From positions 1 through 12,510 of the forward strand of contig VERK01000044.1 in the NCBI GenBank assembly GCA_018882725.1: 12,510 nt of DNA, read 5' to 3'. The position numbers and the translations under genes were made by a program. The notes beneath the pieces were generated by a model. The model ran no database searches. It saw nothing but the letters and a program-made list of their open reading frames with translations, and was not told the DNA's origin. The DNA comes from Actinomycetota bacterium. GTDB lineage: Bacteria; Actinomycetota; Acidimicrobiia; Acidimicrobiales; Ilumatobacteraceae. Positions 1 to 6,887 of the stretch are shown here, piece after piece (the first letter of the stretch is position 1; each line of letters starts with the position of its first letter).

Positions 1-57
1 TCGGAGGACGTGGGCAGGCTCGGTTGTGGCCCCGGCCGCGGCCGGCGTTGCTTCCAT
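1..57 (-). CDS. N-terminal fragment of an unidentified protein
   Basis: An ATG on the minus strand at 57-55 opens a frame that stays open to the window edge, giving 19 residues rich in Ala, Pro and Thr (it begins MEATPAAAGATTEP). A clear GGAGG Shine-Dalgarno sequence lies five bases upstream, which makes this a convincing start. The gene follows rluD on the same strand after 70 bases, so it may be the next gene of the same unit or have its own promoter. The visible residues carry no recognisable domain and look like a disordered leader. In some actinobacteria dnaE lies not far downstream of lspA/rluD, but nothing here shows that, so no function is given. Confidence 0.6.
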   Translation of the reverse strand, partial: MEATPAAAGATTEPAHVLR

Positions 58-127
58 GTTGTCCTCCGTTCGAGCCTCACAGGACTCGTTTGACGGTCGA
101 GACGAAACTAGCAGTGGTCCCGGCGGG
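58..127 (-). other. 70-base spacer after rluD
   Basis: This spacer lies between the rluD stop and the next start codon. I see no strong stem-loop followed by a T-run, so there is no supportable intrinsic terminator. I also see no convincing -35/-10 pair on the minus strand. Apart from the Shine-Dalgarno site near its end I can assign nothing to it. Its length, large for this window, leaves room for a promoter of the next gene. Confidence 0.4.
63..67 (-). promoter_or_regulatory. Shine-Dalgarno site of the gene at the left edge
   Basis: On the minus strand the sequence reads GGAGG, then five bases, then ATG at 57. This is close to the ideal anti-16S match and spacing, and it is the main support for a gene running off the left end of the window. 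Confidence 0.65.
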
Positions 128-1048
128 TCAGTGGCAGCGCGCGAGGATTTCTTGCAGGTCGTCGGGAAGTTCGACGGTGAAGGCCAGGATCTCGCCAGTG
201 ACGGGGTGAGCGAACGACAACGACCCGGCGTGCAGGAACGGCCGGTTCATGGCCATCGAGACACGATGGCCTCCGTACGCCGAATCACCCACGACCGGAT
301 GCCCGGCCGCGGCCAAGTGCACACGGATCTGGTGCGTGCGTCCGGTTTCGAGTTGGCAGGCCACCAGCGACACCTCGGGTTCGGTGAACTCACTCACCAC
401 CTCGTAGTGCGTGCGCGCCGGCTTGCCGTTGGCGACCACGGCCATCCGCAATGGATCTCGTGGATCTCGTCCGATGGCGGCGTCGATGGTTCCGCGCGGC
501 GCCGCGAAGTGCCCCCAAGCCAGCGCCGTGTAATGCCGATCGACGTCGTGATCGGAGAGCGCTTCCACCAAAGCCTCGTACGCCTCGTCGGAGCGCGCCA
601 CCACGAGCAGACCCGAGGTACCGACATCGAGTCGATGAACGATGCCCGGTCGAGCAGGGTCGCCCACCGAGGCGATCTCGGGGAACAGCGCGAGCAAACC
701 GTTCACCAGTGTGCCTTCGCGGTGACCGGGCGCCGGGTGCACCACGACTCCGGGTGCTTTGTACACGACGATGACGTGATCGTCGACGTGGATCACCCGC
801 ACCTCGACTGATGGATCGGCTTGCGGAAGCTCTTCGACCGGAATGGACGACGTGTCGACCGTGACCCGCTGACCCTCGTTCAAGCGGATCTTGCCCGAGG
901 TGACCACCGCTCCGTCGACGGTGACTCCCCCACTCTCGACGGCGTGGCTGGCCTCCGATCGACTGATCTCGGCCACCAACGACACGATGCGGTCGAGCCG
1001 CTCGCCAGCCAGAGCGGCCGGAATGATTTCGTCGAACAGGTCGCTCAT
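128..1048 (-). CDS. rluD: Large-subunit pseudouridine synthase, RluA/RluD family
   Basis: A 306-residue RNA pseudouridine synthase that isomerises uridine in structured RNA. RluD family members modify helix 69 of 23S rRNA, but the exact target cannot be read from sequence. Residues about 17-75 look like an S4 RNA-binding domain. The catalytic domain follows with the family signature HRLDVGTSGLLVVA, whose Asp141 is the expected catalytic residue, and GRTHQIRVHL at 236-245. The frame is open further upstream, but the ATG at 1048 is chosen because it gives the normal family length and overlaps the lspA stop by four bases (ATGA), a common coupling arrangement. The Shine-Dalgarno match is weak, which fits coupling to lspA. 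The lspA-rluD pairing is common in actinobacteria. The family is certain; RluD rather than another RluA paralogue is likely. Confidence 0.93.
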   Translation of the reverse strand: MSDLFDEIIPAALAGERLDRIVSLVAEISRSEASHAVESGGVTVDGAVVTSGKIRLNEGQRVTVDTSSIPVEELPQADPSVEVRVIHVDDHVIVVYKAPGVVVHPAPGHREGTLVNGLLALFPEIASVGDPARPGIVHRLDVGTSGLLVVARSDEAYEALVEALSDHDVDRHYTALAWGHFAAPRGTIDAAIGRDPRDPLRMAVVANGKPARTHYEVVSEFTEPEVSLVACQLETGRTHQIRVHLAAAGHPVVGDSAYGGHRVSMAMNRPFLHAGSLSFAHPVTGEILAFTVELPDDLQEILARCH

Positions 1049-1554
1049 TCGTTCGTTCCGTCGTTTGTTGCGTGGTTGGTTCGCCGAGATGCGAGAACGA
1101 AACCGAGGATCATGAGACCACCACCGACGTTGATGGCGATGTCGGCCACGTTGAAGATCGGAAACCATTGGAAGTCGATGAAGTCGACGACCGAGCCGTG
1201 CAGGATCCCATCACCGCGGAACAATCGATCGAGGATGTTGCCAAGTGCGCCGCCGACGATCAGACCGATCGCGACGGTGGACAGTCGACTGTTCTCGTTG
1301 CGCAACGACACCAAGAGGCCAACCACCACGATGGTGGCCACGACACCGATCACCGGGCCCCAACCCTGGCCACGACCGAACGCCATACCGGAGTTGAAAG
1401 CGAGGTTGAACTGCAAGGTCCAGACGACCTCGATGATCCGGTCGTCGAGCGACGACAAAGCCCATTGTTTGGTTCCCTGATCGAGGGCGACGACGACGGC
1501 CGCGATGGCCAACGACACCGCGAGCGCCCGACGGCCCGCGGCTGGATGACTCAT
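1045..1554 (-). CDS. lspA: Lipoprotein signal peptidase (signal peptidase II)
   Basis: A 169-residue inner-membrane aspartyl protease that removes the signal peptide from prolipoproteins after diacylglyceryl transfer to the lipobox cysteine. Hydrophobic stretches at about 11-25, 66-84, 93-107 and 138-155 fit the four-helix LspA fold. Family motifs are present in order: DQGTK near residue 25, NLAFNSGMAFG at 50-60, GNILDR with Asp109, and the catalytic pair Asp124 (in VVDFIDF) and Asp138 (in FNVADIAINVG). An upstream extension of the open frame by 14 residues is rejected, because ATG 1554 gives the usual N-terminus and overlaps the stop of the DksA-like gene by four bases (ATGA). The stop in turn overlaps the rluD start. 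All key residues are present, so the enzyme should be active. Confidence 0.96.
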   Translation of the reverse strand: MSHPAAGRRALAVSLAIAAVVVALDQGTKQWALSSLDDRIIEVVWTLQFNLAFNSGMAFGRGQGWGPVIGVVATIVVVGLLVSLRNENSRLSTVAIGLIVGGALGNILDRLFRGDGILHGSVVDFIDFQWFPIFNVADIAINVGGGLMILGFVLASRRTNHATNDGTNE

Positions 1555-2345
1555 CGGATGCCGCCGACCCTCTCGGCAACCAGTTCGGTGGCCCACGGAA
1601 TCGCTTCGAGGCGCTCGCGCGGGATGGGCTTGGTGGAGACGACGCTGTATCCGTAATCACCCGATTCGATACGCGCGAGAGCGGCATCGATCTCGATGAC
1701 GATCTGCCGGTCTTGATCGGACAGCACCTTGGCGCGCTCACGCTCGACGGCGAGGGTGTCACCGTCACCGCCTTCTTCGTCGAACTGATCATCACCCATG
1801 CCGGCGGCTTCGATGAGGAGATTGCGTTCGAACTCGAGCTGTTCGGCTTGGCCGAGGTATTCGGCCCGCTTGGCCACGAGCAACTGCCGTTGCGCCCGCA
1901 AGAACGCGAGATCGAAGTCCTTGTTGGAGACGATGCCGTCCTTGGAGATCGGGCGCTTGCCCGGGACCGGGGGCTTGACGAAAGGTTTGGGTGCCGGCGG
2001 CTTGGGTGGAGTCTTCGGCGGCTTGGGTGCCGGGGCAGCGACGACTTTCTTCGGGGCGACGGCTTTGGCGGGAGCGGCCGACTTCTTCGGAACGACCTTG
2101 GTGGGGGCTGCCTTCTTGGGAGGCGCCGACTTGGTTGCGACCTTCTTGGGCGCCACCTTCGTGGGCGCTGACTTCTTGGGTGCTGACTTCTTCGGTGCCG
2201 CCTTCTTGGGCGCGGCCTTCTTCGGGGTTGCCTTCTTCGGCGCAGGCTTCTTGGGCGTCGCCTTCTTCGGAACGACCTTCTTTGGCGCTGGCTTCTTGGG
2301 AGCAGGCTTCTTGGGGGCTGGCTTCTTCTTCGTGGAGGTGGCCAT
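1551..2345 (-). CDS. Cysteine-free DksA/TraR-like protein with Lys-Ala-Pro tail
   Basis: A 264-residue protein in two parts. Residues about 6-130 are a low-complexity basic tail built on a five-residue unit (KKPAP, KKATP, KKAAP, KKSAP and variants) that then turns Pro-rich. It resembles histone H1-like bacterial tails and suggests nucleic acid or polyanion binding. Residues about 140-264 match the DksA/TraR family: a predicted helical hairpin, an acidic linker (183-196), then a zinc-finger-like block, YGYSVV...IPRERLEAIPWATE, at 231-254. The four positions that are normally zinc-binding Cys are Ser234, Ser237, Leu255 and Glu258, and the protein has no cysteine at all. Classical DksA acts at the RNA polymerase secondary channel with ppGpp; whether this one does is unknown. 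DksA-like genes between ileS and lspA are known in actinobacteria. The gene starts 12 bases after ileS, with GAGGT about 13 bases before the ATG. Confidence 0.85.
   Translation of the reverse strand: MATSTKKKPAPKKPAPKKPAPKKVVPKKATPKKPAPKKATPKKAAPKKAAPKKSAPKKSAPTKVAPKKVATKSAPPKKAAPTKVVPKKSAAPAKAVAPKKVVAAPAPKPPKTPPKPPAPKPFVKPPVPGKRPISKDGIVSNKDFDLAFLRAQRQLLVAKRAEYLGQAEQLEFERNLLIEAAGMGDDQFDEEGGDGDTLAVERERAKVLSDQDRQIVIEIDAALARIESGDYGYSVVSTKPIPRERLEAIPWATELVAERVGGIR
2067..2330 (-). repeat. Degenerate 15-base coding repeat (KKxAP units)
   Basis: About 17 imperfect in-frame copies of a 15-base unit, read on the plus strand as variants of GGCTTCTTGGGAGCA, encode the KKxAP pentapeptides of the DksA-like protein (residues 6-93). 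Copies differ mostly at the variable amino acid and at synonymous positions. This suggests an old repeat kept by selection on the protein, yet one still able to gain or lose units by slippage. Confidence 0.85.
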
Positions 2346-2357
2346 GGCGTGCGCAGG

Positions 2358-5300
2358 CTACCTCGTACGTGTGACCCCGATGTGGACGTCGTCGTCATCG
2401 AGTGACGCATTGGGCTCACCGGCACCAAAACTCACCGAATCAGCCAAGGTTTCGGCAGCGACCATGTCGAGATGCGGTTGGATCTGACGTCGAACCGACT
2501 CGGGAACACCCAGAGTCACATCGATTCGGTCGGACACGTCGAGACCGGCGTCACGCCGGGCCTGCTGAACGAGACGAATGAGGTCACGTGCGGTTCCTTC
2601 AGCGGCTAGTTCGGGCGTCACTTCGGTGTCGAGCGTGATTGTTCCGTCTCCACCCGACAGCGTCGTACTGGCCGACCCCTCGGCCGCCGCCAACTTCAAC
2701 GTGTACTCGCCATCGAACAACTCGATGTCTCCCGCGATCACTCGATCGCCGTCCTTCTTCCAGTTGCCGGCCTTGACCGCACGAATGACTTCTTGGGTGC
2801 GCGGACCGAGGCGCGGGCCCAGAGCAGCAGGGATCGGCTGCAGAACGAACGAGGCGTCGCTGGCCGCTTCGGTACTCAAGACCACCGACTTCACGTTCAC
2901 TTCGTCGGCAATGATGTCGACGTACGGCCGCAGCGCTTCGGCGCCGGCGAACGACACGGTGAGCGACCGCAGCGGAAGCCGAACCCGACGCCCGTGCGCC
3001 TTGCGCACCGACAGCGTGGCCGAGCACACGTCGCGAACGCGGTCCATCGCATCGACCAACGCTCGATCGGTTGGCAGCGACGAGATGGCAGGCCAATCGG
3101 CGAGGTGAACCGAACCGCCGCCGGTGAGACCGCCGTACACCTCGTCGGCGACCAACGGGAGCAGCGGAGCGGCGACTCGACACACGGTCTCGAGCACGGT
3201 GTGCAGCGTGTCGATCGCGTCGGTGTCTCCGGCCCAGAAGCGGTCGCGGGAGCGGCGGATGTACCAATTGGTCAGCACGTCGAGGAAGTCGCGCACGTTG
3301 GCACAGGCCGAGAAGAGGTCGTACGCATCGAAGTCACGAGTCGTCGCATCGACGAGGTCGGCGGTCTTGGCCAGGATGTAGCGGTCGAGAACGTGCGACG
3401 AATCGGCACGCACCGAACCGGTCTTGCCTTCGGCATTCGCGTACAACGACAAGAAGTACCACGAGTTCCAGAGCGGCAACAGAACCTGGCGAACGGTCTC
3501 GCGGATACCCGCTTCGGTGACCGAGAAATCGGCGCCGCGCAAAATGGCCGACGACAACAAGTACCAACGCATTGCGTCGGCGCCGTACTGATCGAAGACC
3601 GCCATCGGATCGGGATAGTTGCGCAGACTCTTCGACATCTTCTGGCCATCGTCGCCGAGCACGATGCCGTGGCTCACGCACGAGGAAAAGGCCGGGCGAT
3701 CGAAGAGAGCTGTTGCGAGCACGTGCAGTGTGTAGAACCACCCGCGCGTCTGCCCGATGTATTCGACGATGAAGTCGCCCGGGTAGTGATTCTCGAACCA
3801 CTCGCGATTCTCGAACGGGTAGTGAACCTGCGCGAAGGGCATCGAGCCGCTCTCGAACCAGCAGTCGAGGACCTCGGGAACACGGCGCATCATCGAACGG
3901 CCGGTGGGGTCGTCAGGATTCGGTCGCACGAGATCGTCGACGGCCGGTCGATGCAGATCGGTGACTGTCGTTCCGAAGTCGCGTTCGAGCTCGGCCAGAC
4001 TCCCATAGACGTCGATGCGCGGGTACTGCGGGTCGTCGCTCTTCCAGACCGGAATCGGAGAACCCCAGAAACGGTTACGGCTGATCGACCAGTCGCGAGC
4101 GTTGGCCAACCACTTGCCGAACGAGCCTTCTTTGATGTGCTCGGGCACCCACCGAATCCGCTGGTTGAGTTCGACCATCCGGTCCTTGATGCGCGTCACT
4201 TCGACGAACCACGAGGAGATGGCCCGATAGACGAGCGGCTCGTTGCAGCGCCAGCAGTGGGGGTACGCGTGGTCATACGAGTCGTGGCGTACCACGACGC
4301 CGGTCGCCTTCAGGTGCTTGATGATCGCCGGGTTGGCCTCGAAGACGTGCTGGCCGAACCACTCAGTGATTTCGGCGGTGTAGCAACCGTGGCTGTCCAT
4401 GGGGCAGACGACCGGGATACCGGCGGCCTGACACGCGATCTGGTCGTCCTCGCCGAAACCAGGCGCCATGTGCACCACACCGGTTCCGTCTTCGGTGGTC
4501 ACGAAGTCGGCGCCAAGAATCTGGAACGCGTTCTCGGTGTCGGCGAAGTACGGGAAGAGCGGTTGATAGTGGCGACCGACCAGATCGGAGCCGCGCAGCG
4601 TGGCCACCACCTCGTTGCCGATCTCCCGTTCGTAGGCCGCCAGGCGCGCCGAGGCCACGATCAGGCGCCGACCCTCGTGCGCGACCACCGAGTACTCGAC
4701 ATCGGGTGCGACGGCCAGCGCGAGGTTGGACGGCAACGTCCACGGCGTGGTGGTCCAGGCGAGGATCTCGTCGCCACTCTCGAGGCGGAACGCGACCGTG
4801 AGCGCCGGATCCTGCCGATCGCGATACACGTCGTCCATACGCGTCTCGGTGTTGCTGAGCGGTGTCTCGCACCGCCAGCAGTACGCCAACACGCGATTGC
4901 CCTCGTAGACCAGACCCTTGTCCCACAGCGTCTTGAACGCCCACATGACACTCTCCATGTACGAGAGGTCGAGCGTCTTGTAGTCGTTGTCGAAGTCGAC
5001 CCACCGAGCTTGGCGAGTGACGTAGCGCTCCCACTCGCTCGTGTAGCGCAACACACTCGAACGGCAGTACTCGTTGAACTTCTCGATGCCGTACTCGGTG
5101 ACTTCGGGATGACCCGAGATGCCGAGTTGCTTCTCGGCCTCGACTTCAGCCGGCAAACCGTGGCAGTCCCAGCCGAAGCGCCGCTCGACTCGGCGCCCGC
5201 GCATGGTTTGGTAGCGCGGCACCGCATCTTTCACGAACCCGGTGAGCAGGTGCCCGTAGTGAGGAAGACCGTTGGCGAACGGTGGACCGTCGTAGAAGAC

Positions 5301-5447
5301 GAACTCGTTGTCGCCGTTCGGCCCCGCGGGACGAGCCGACACCGAGGCCTCGAAGGCCTCCTGCGCCTGCCAACGAGCCAGCACCGACGTCTCGATCGCC
5401 GGGAAGGACGGCTGCGGTTCGACCGCCGGGTACTGATGGCCAGACAT
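2358..5447 (-). CDS. ileS: Isoleucyl-tRNA synthetase, type 2 (eukaryote-like)
   Basis: A 1029-residue class I synthetase that charges tRNA-Ile in the cytoplasm and edits mischarged valine. The HIGH motif is HYGH at 63-66 within PPFANGLPHYGH, and the KMSKS loop is at 603-607 followed by LRNYPDP. The CP1 editing domain shows WTTTPWTLPSN (231-241) and GTGVVHMAPGFGEDD (321-335). Two CWRC knuckles (190-193 and 398-401) probably hold zinc. A helical anticodon-binding domain follows (DRYILAKTADLV onwards), then a long C-terminal extension without the Cys cluster of type 1 enzymes. The motif wording and length fit IleRS2, the form found in mycobacteria and eukaryotes. The start at 5447 matches the family N-terminus but has no obvious Shine-Dalgarno site. 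yggT ends only 29 bases upstream, so the gene is probably cotranscribed with the division genes and has no T-box leader. Confidence 0.97.
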   Translation of the reverse strand: MSGHQYPAVEPQPSFPAIETSVLARWQAQEAFEASVSARPAGPNGDNEFVFYDGPPFANGLPHYGHLLTGFVKDAVPRYQTMRGRRVERRFGWDCHGLPAEVEAEKQLGISGHPEVTEYGIEKFNEYCRSSVLRYTSEWERYVTRQARWVDFDNDYKTLDLSYMESVMWAFKTLWDKGLVYEGNRVLAYCWRCETPLSNTETRMDDVYRDRQDPALTVAFRLESGDEILAWTTTPWTLPSNLALAVAPDVEYSVVAHEGRRLIVASARLAAYEREIGNEVVATLRGSDLVGRHYQPLFPYFADTENAFQILGADFVTTEDGTGVVHMAPGFGEDDQIACQAAGIPVVCPMDSHGCYTAEITEWFGQHVFEANPAIIKHLKATGVVVRHDSYDHAYPHCWRCNEPLVYRAISSWFVEVTRIKDRMVELNQRIRWVPEHIKEGSFGKWLANARDWSISRNRFWGSPIPVWKSDDPQYPRIDVYGSLAELERDFGTTVTDLHRPAVDDLVRPNPDDPTGRSMMRRVPEVLDCWFESGSMPFAQVHYPFENREWFENHYPGDFIVEYIGQTRGWFYTLHVLATALFDRPAFSSCVSHGIVLGDDGQKMSKSLRNYPDPMAVFDQYGADAMRWYLLSSAILRGADFSVTEAGIRETVRQVLLPLWNSWYFLSLYANAEGKTGSVRADSSHVLDRYILAKTADLVDATTRDFDAYDLFSACANVRDFLDVLTNWYIRRSRDRFWAGDTDAIDTLHTVLETVCRVAAPLLPLVADEVYGGLTGGGSVHLADWPAISSLPTDRALVDAMDRVRDVCSATLSVRKAHGRRVRLPLRSLTVSFAGAEALRPYVDIIADEVNVKSVVLSTEAASDASFVLQPIPAALGPRLGPRTQEVIRAVKAGNWKKDGDRVIAGDIELFDGEYTLKLAAAEGSASTTLSGGDGTITLDTEVTPELAAEGTARDLIRLVQQARRDAGLDVSDRIDVTLGVPESVRRQIQPHLDMVAAETLADSVSFGAGEPNASLDDDDVHIGVTRTR

Positions 5448-5476
5448 GAGCGGGACCAGGCTACGAGCGCCTGCGC

Positions 5477-5707
5477 TCAGAGCACCTGGAGGATGACGTT
5501 CAAGACCAGGATCACGATGAGCGGCGAGAGATCGAGTCCGCCGAACGACGGCAAGACCCGACGCACGGGGCCCAGCACCGGTTCGGTGACGCGATGGACG
5601 ATCTCACTCACGGGGCGCGGGCCACCGCCGGGGAACCACGACAGGACCACGCGCACGATCAGTGCGATCTGGAACACGAAGATGACGGTGGCGATGAATC
5701 CGGACAT
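5477..5707 (-). CDS. YggT family small membrane protein
   Basis: A 76-residue membrane protein with hydrophobic segments at about 4-24 and 60-76, separated by a short loop carrying the family pattern VLSWFPGGGP...TEPVLGPVRRVLP...GGLDLSP. It is a single-unit YggT; some bacteria have a doubled version about twice this length. The molecular role is not established. In Gram-positive bacteria the gene usually sits just after sepF, and the family has been linked to division-site or envelope functions. The start follows the sepF stop by nine bases with no strong Shine-Dalgarno site, so translation is probably coupled to sepF. In many actinobacteria divIVA comes next; here ileS follows instead. Confidence 0.9.
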   Translation of the reverse strand: MSGFIATVIFVFQIALIVRVVLSWFPGGGPRPVSEIVHRVTEPVLGPVRRVLPSFGGLDLSPLIVILVLNVILQVL

Positions 5708-5716
5708 GGGCGTAAC

Positions 5717-6211
5717 TCAGTACGCGTCGGGATTCGATCGAGCGGCTGGCTTCAAGAGGTACACACCCTTGGCGACCTTTTCGATCTTGCCGTGGAGTCC
5801 GTAGGCCAGACCGCTCGAGAAGTCGACCATGCGACGTGCGACTTCGGCGTCGCAACCCTCGGTGTTGAGGATCACGGGATGGCCGTCGCGGTAGCGATTG
5901 GCCACTTCCTGGATGTCGTTGAAGCGAATGGCCTTGACGGTGTACGGCTCACCAGGAGCACCCGGGGTGCCGATCGTGCGCACACTCGACGACTGGCGAC
6001 CCGAGACCGGACGCGGTTGAATCGACGAGTCATCGACTGCGGGACGCCGGGCCGGAACGGGCTCGGTGTCGCGCGGTGTGACCTGACGGGCCACCGGACG
6101 AGACGGCTCGTCGTACGTCGTGCGATCGGCCGCTTGCGGCTCGTCGTAATCGTCGTACGCGTCGTCCTCGCCGAGACCGAGGTAATCCATCGCTCGCCGG
6201 AAAATCGACAT
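5717..6211 (-). CDS. sepF: Cell division protein SepF
   Basis: A 164-residue cytoplasmic protein that binds the FtsZ C-terminal peptide and tethers Z-ring filaments to the membrane. The N-terminus MSIFRRAMDYLGL is the expected amphipathic membrane-targeting helix. It is followed by an acidic stretch (GEDDAYDDYDE, 14-24) and a disordered Arg/Pro-rich linker to about residue 88. The folded SepF core spans 90-156, with the conserved AEVARRMVDFSSGLAYGLHG and KVAKGVYLLKP segments. The open frame extends 49 residues further upstream, but that part is the end of yggS in another frame. MSIFRR is the canonical start even though the nearest GGAG lies 15 bases away. Since no ftsA is seen, SepF is the likely main FtsZ membrane anchor here. 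Confidence 0.96.
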   Translation of the reverse strand: MSIFRRAMDYLGLGEDDAYDDYDEPQAADRTTYDEPSRPVARQVTPRDTEPVPARRPAVDDSSIQPRPVSGRQSSSVRTIGTPGAPGEPYTVKAIRFNDIQEVANRYRDGHPVILNTEGCDAEVARRMVDFSSGLAYGLHGKIEKVAKGVYLLKPAARSNPDAY

Positions 6212-6236
6212 GGTGGCCGAATCGTACTCCAGGGGT

Positions 6237-6887
6237 TCACCGCGTGGGTGGACGCCCCCCGAAGATGGCCGAGCCGATGCGCACCATCGTCGAACCGGCA
6301 TCGAGGGCCACATCGAGATCGTCGGACATACCCATGGACAACTCGTGCACACCGACATCTCGTGCGAGGGCGGCCACGGTGGCGAACGCCGCGGCGGTTC
6401 GTTGCGGATTGCCGTCAGTCGGCCCGACCACCATCAAACCGTCGACCCGTAGACCACGCGTGCGCGCCGCCTCGACGAGTTCAGGAACGAGTCCCGGGTC
6501 ACAGCCCCCTTTGTCGGCCTCACCGGTGGCGTTCACCTGCACGAAGATGCGCGCACCCGGAGCCCGCCGAGCGATCTCATCCACCAGAGACGCCCGATCG
6601 ACCGACTGCCACACGTCGACCACCGGAGCCAACATCTTGACCTTGTTCGACTGCAGTCGGCCGATGAAGTGCACGGTGGGTCGATCGTGCTCGCCGTACT
6701 CGCGCATCTTGTCAATCAATTCCTGGGCGTAGTTCTCGCCGATGTCACGACAACCGGCCGCTACCGCGGCCCGCACCGCGTCGACACCGAACGCCTTGGT
6801 GACCGCGATCACCGTGACGTGGCGGTCGGTTCGCTCGCGAATCCGAGCGCCGATCTCGTTCAGCCGTTGGGCGACTATTTCGTTCAT
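6237..6887 (-). CDS. YggS/PROSC family PLP homeostasis protein
   Basis: A 216-residue PLP-binding TIM-barrel protein (PLPBP, also called YggS, YlmE or PROSC). It holds pyridoxal phosphate and helps keep B6 and amino/keto acid pools in balance; no enzymatic activity is established for the family. Lys31 in VTVIAVTKAF is the expected Schiff-base lysine. Other family marks are DIGENYAQEL (48-57), HFIGRLQSNK (73-82), the SMGMSDDL segment and the phosphate-binding GSTMVRIGSAIFG near the end. The ATG at 6887 is preferred to upstream starts: it has GGAG at good spacing and overlaps the pgeF stop by four bases (ATGA). It sits between pgeF and sepF, the usual actinobacterial and firmicute order (ylmD-ylmE-sepF). 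Confidence 0.94.
   Translation of the reverse strand: MNEIVAQRLNEIGARIRERTDRHVTVIAVTKAFGVDAVRAAVAAGCRDIGENYAQELIDKMREYGEHDRPTVHFIGRLQSNKVKMLAPVVDVWQSVDRASLVDEIARRAPGARIFVQVNATGEADKGGCDPGLVPELVEAARTRGLRVDGLMVVGPTDGNPQRTAAAFATVAALARDVGVHELSMGMSDDLDVALDAGSTMVRIGSAIFGGRPPTR

Noticed and set aside
58..127. Plus-strand promoter (TTGACG near 95, TAGCAG downstream) or a terminator after rluD
   Set aside because: The two boxes are only about 13 bases apart and point away from any supported gene. No stem-loop with a T-run is visible.
1211..2428. Minus-strand Arg/Ser/Pro-rich frame of 405 codons
   Set aside because: It is a shifted reading of the DksA-like repeat tail continuing into lspA; both true genes are intact in their own frames.
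1798..2487. Plus-strand frame rich in Gly, Ala and Phe that resembles a membrane or glycine-repeat protein
   Set aside because: It is the mirror image of the KKxAP codon repeat on the other strand; the apparent repeat protein is forced by the 15-base unit.
5448..5476. T-box riboswitch ahead of ileS
   Set aside because: The 29-base gap is far too short, and the upstream sequence is yggT coding sequence.
2793..5804. Plus-strand open frame of about 1000 codons opposite ileS
   Set aside because: It lies wholly antisense to ileS, yggT and part of sepF, has a low-complexity Arg/Val/Glu composition and no recognisable domain. Long antisense frames are expected opposite high-GC genes with strong third-position bias.
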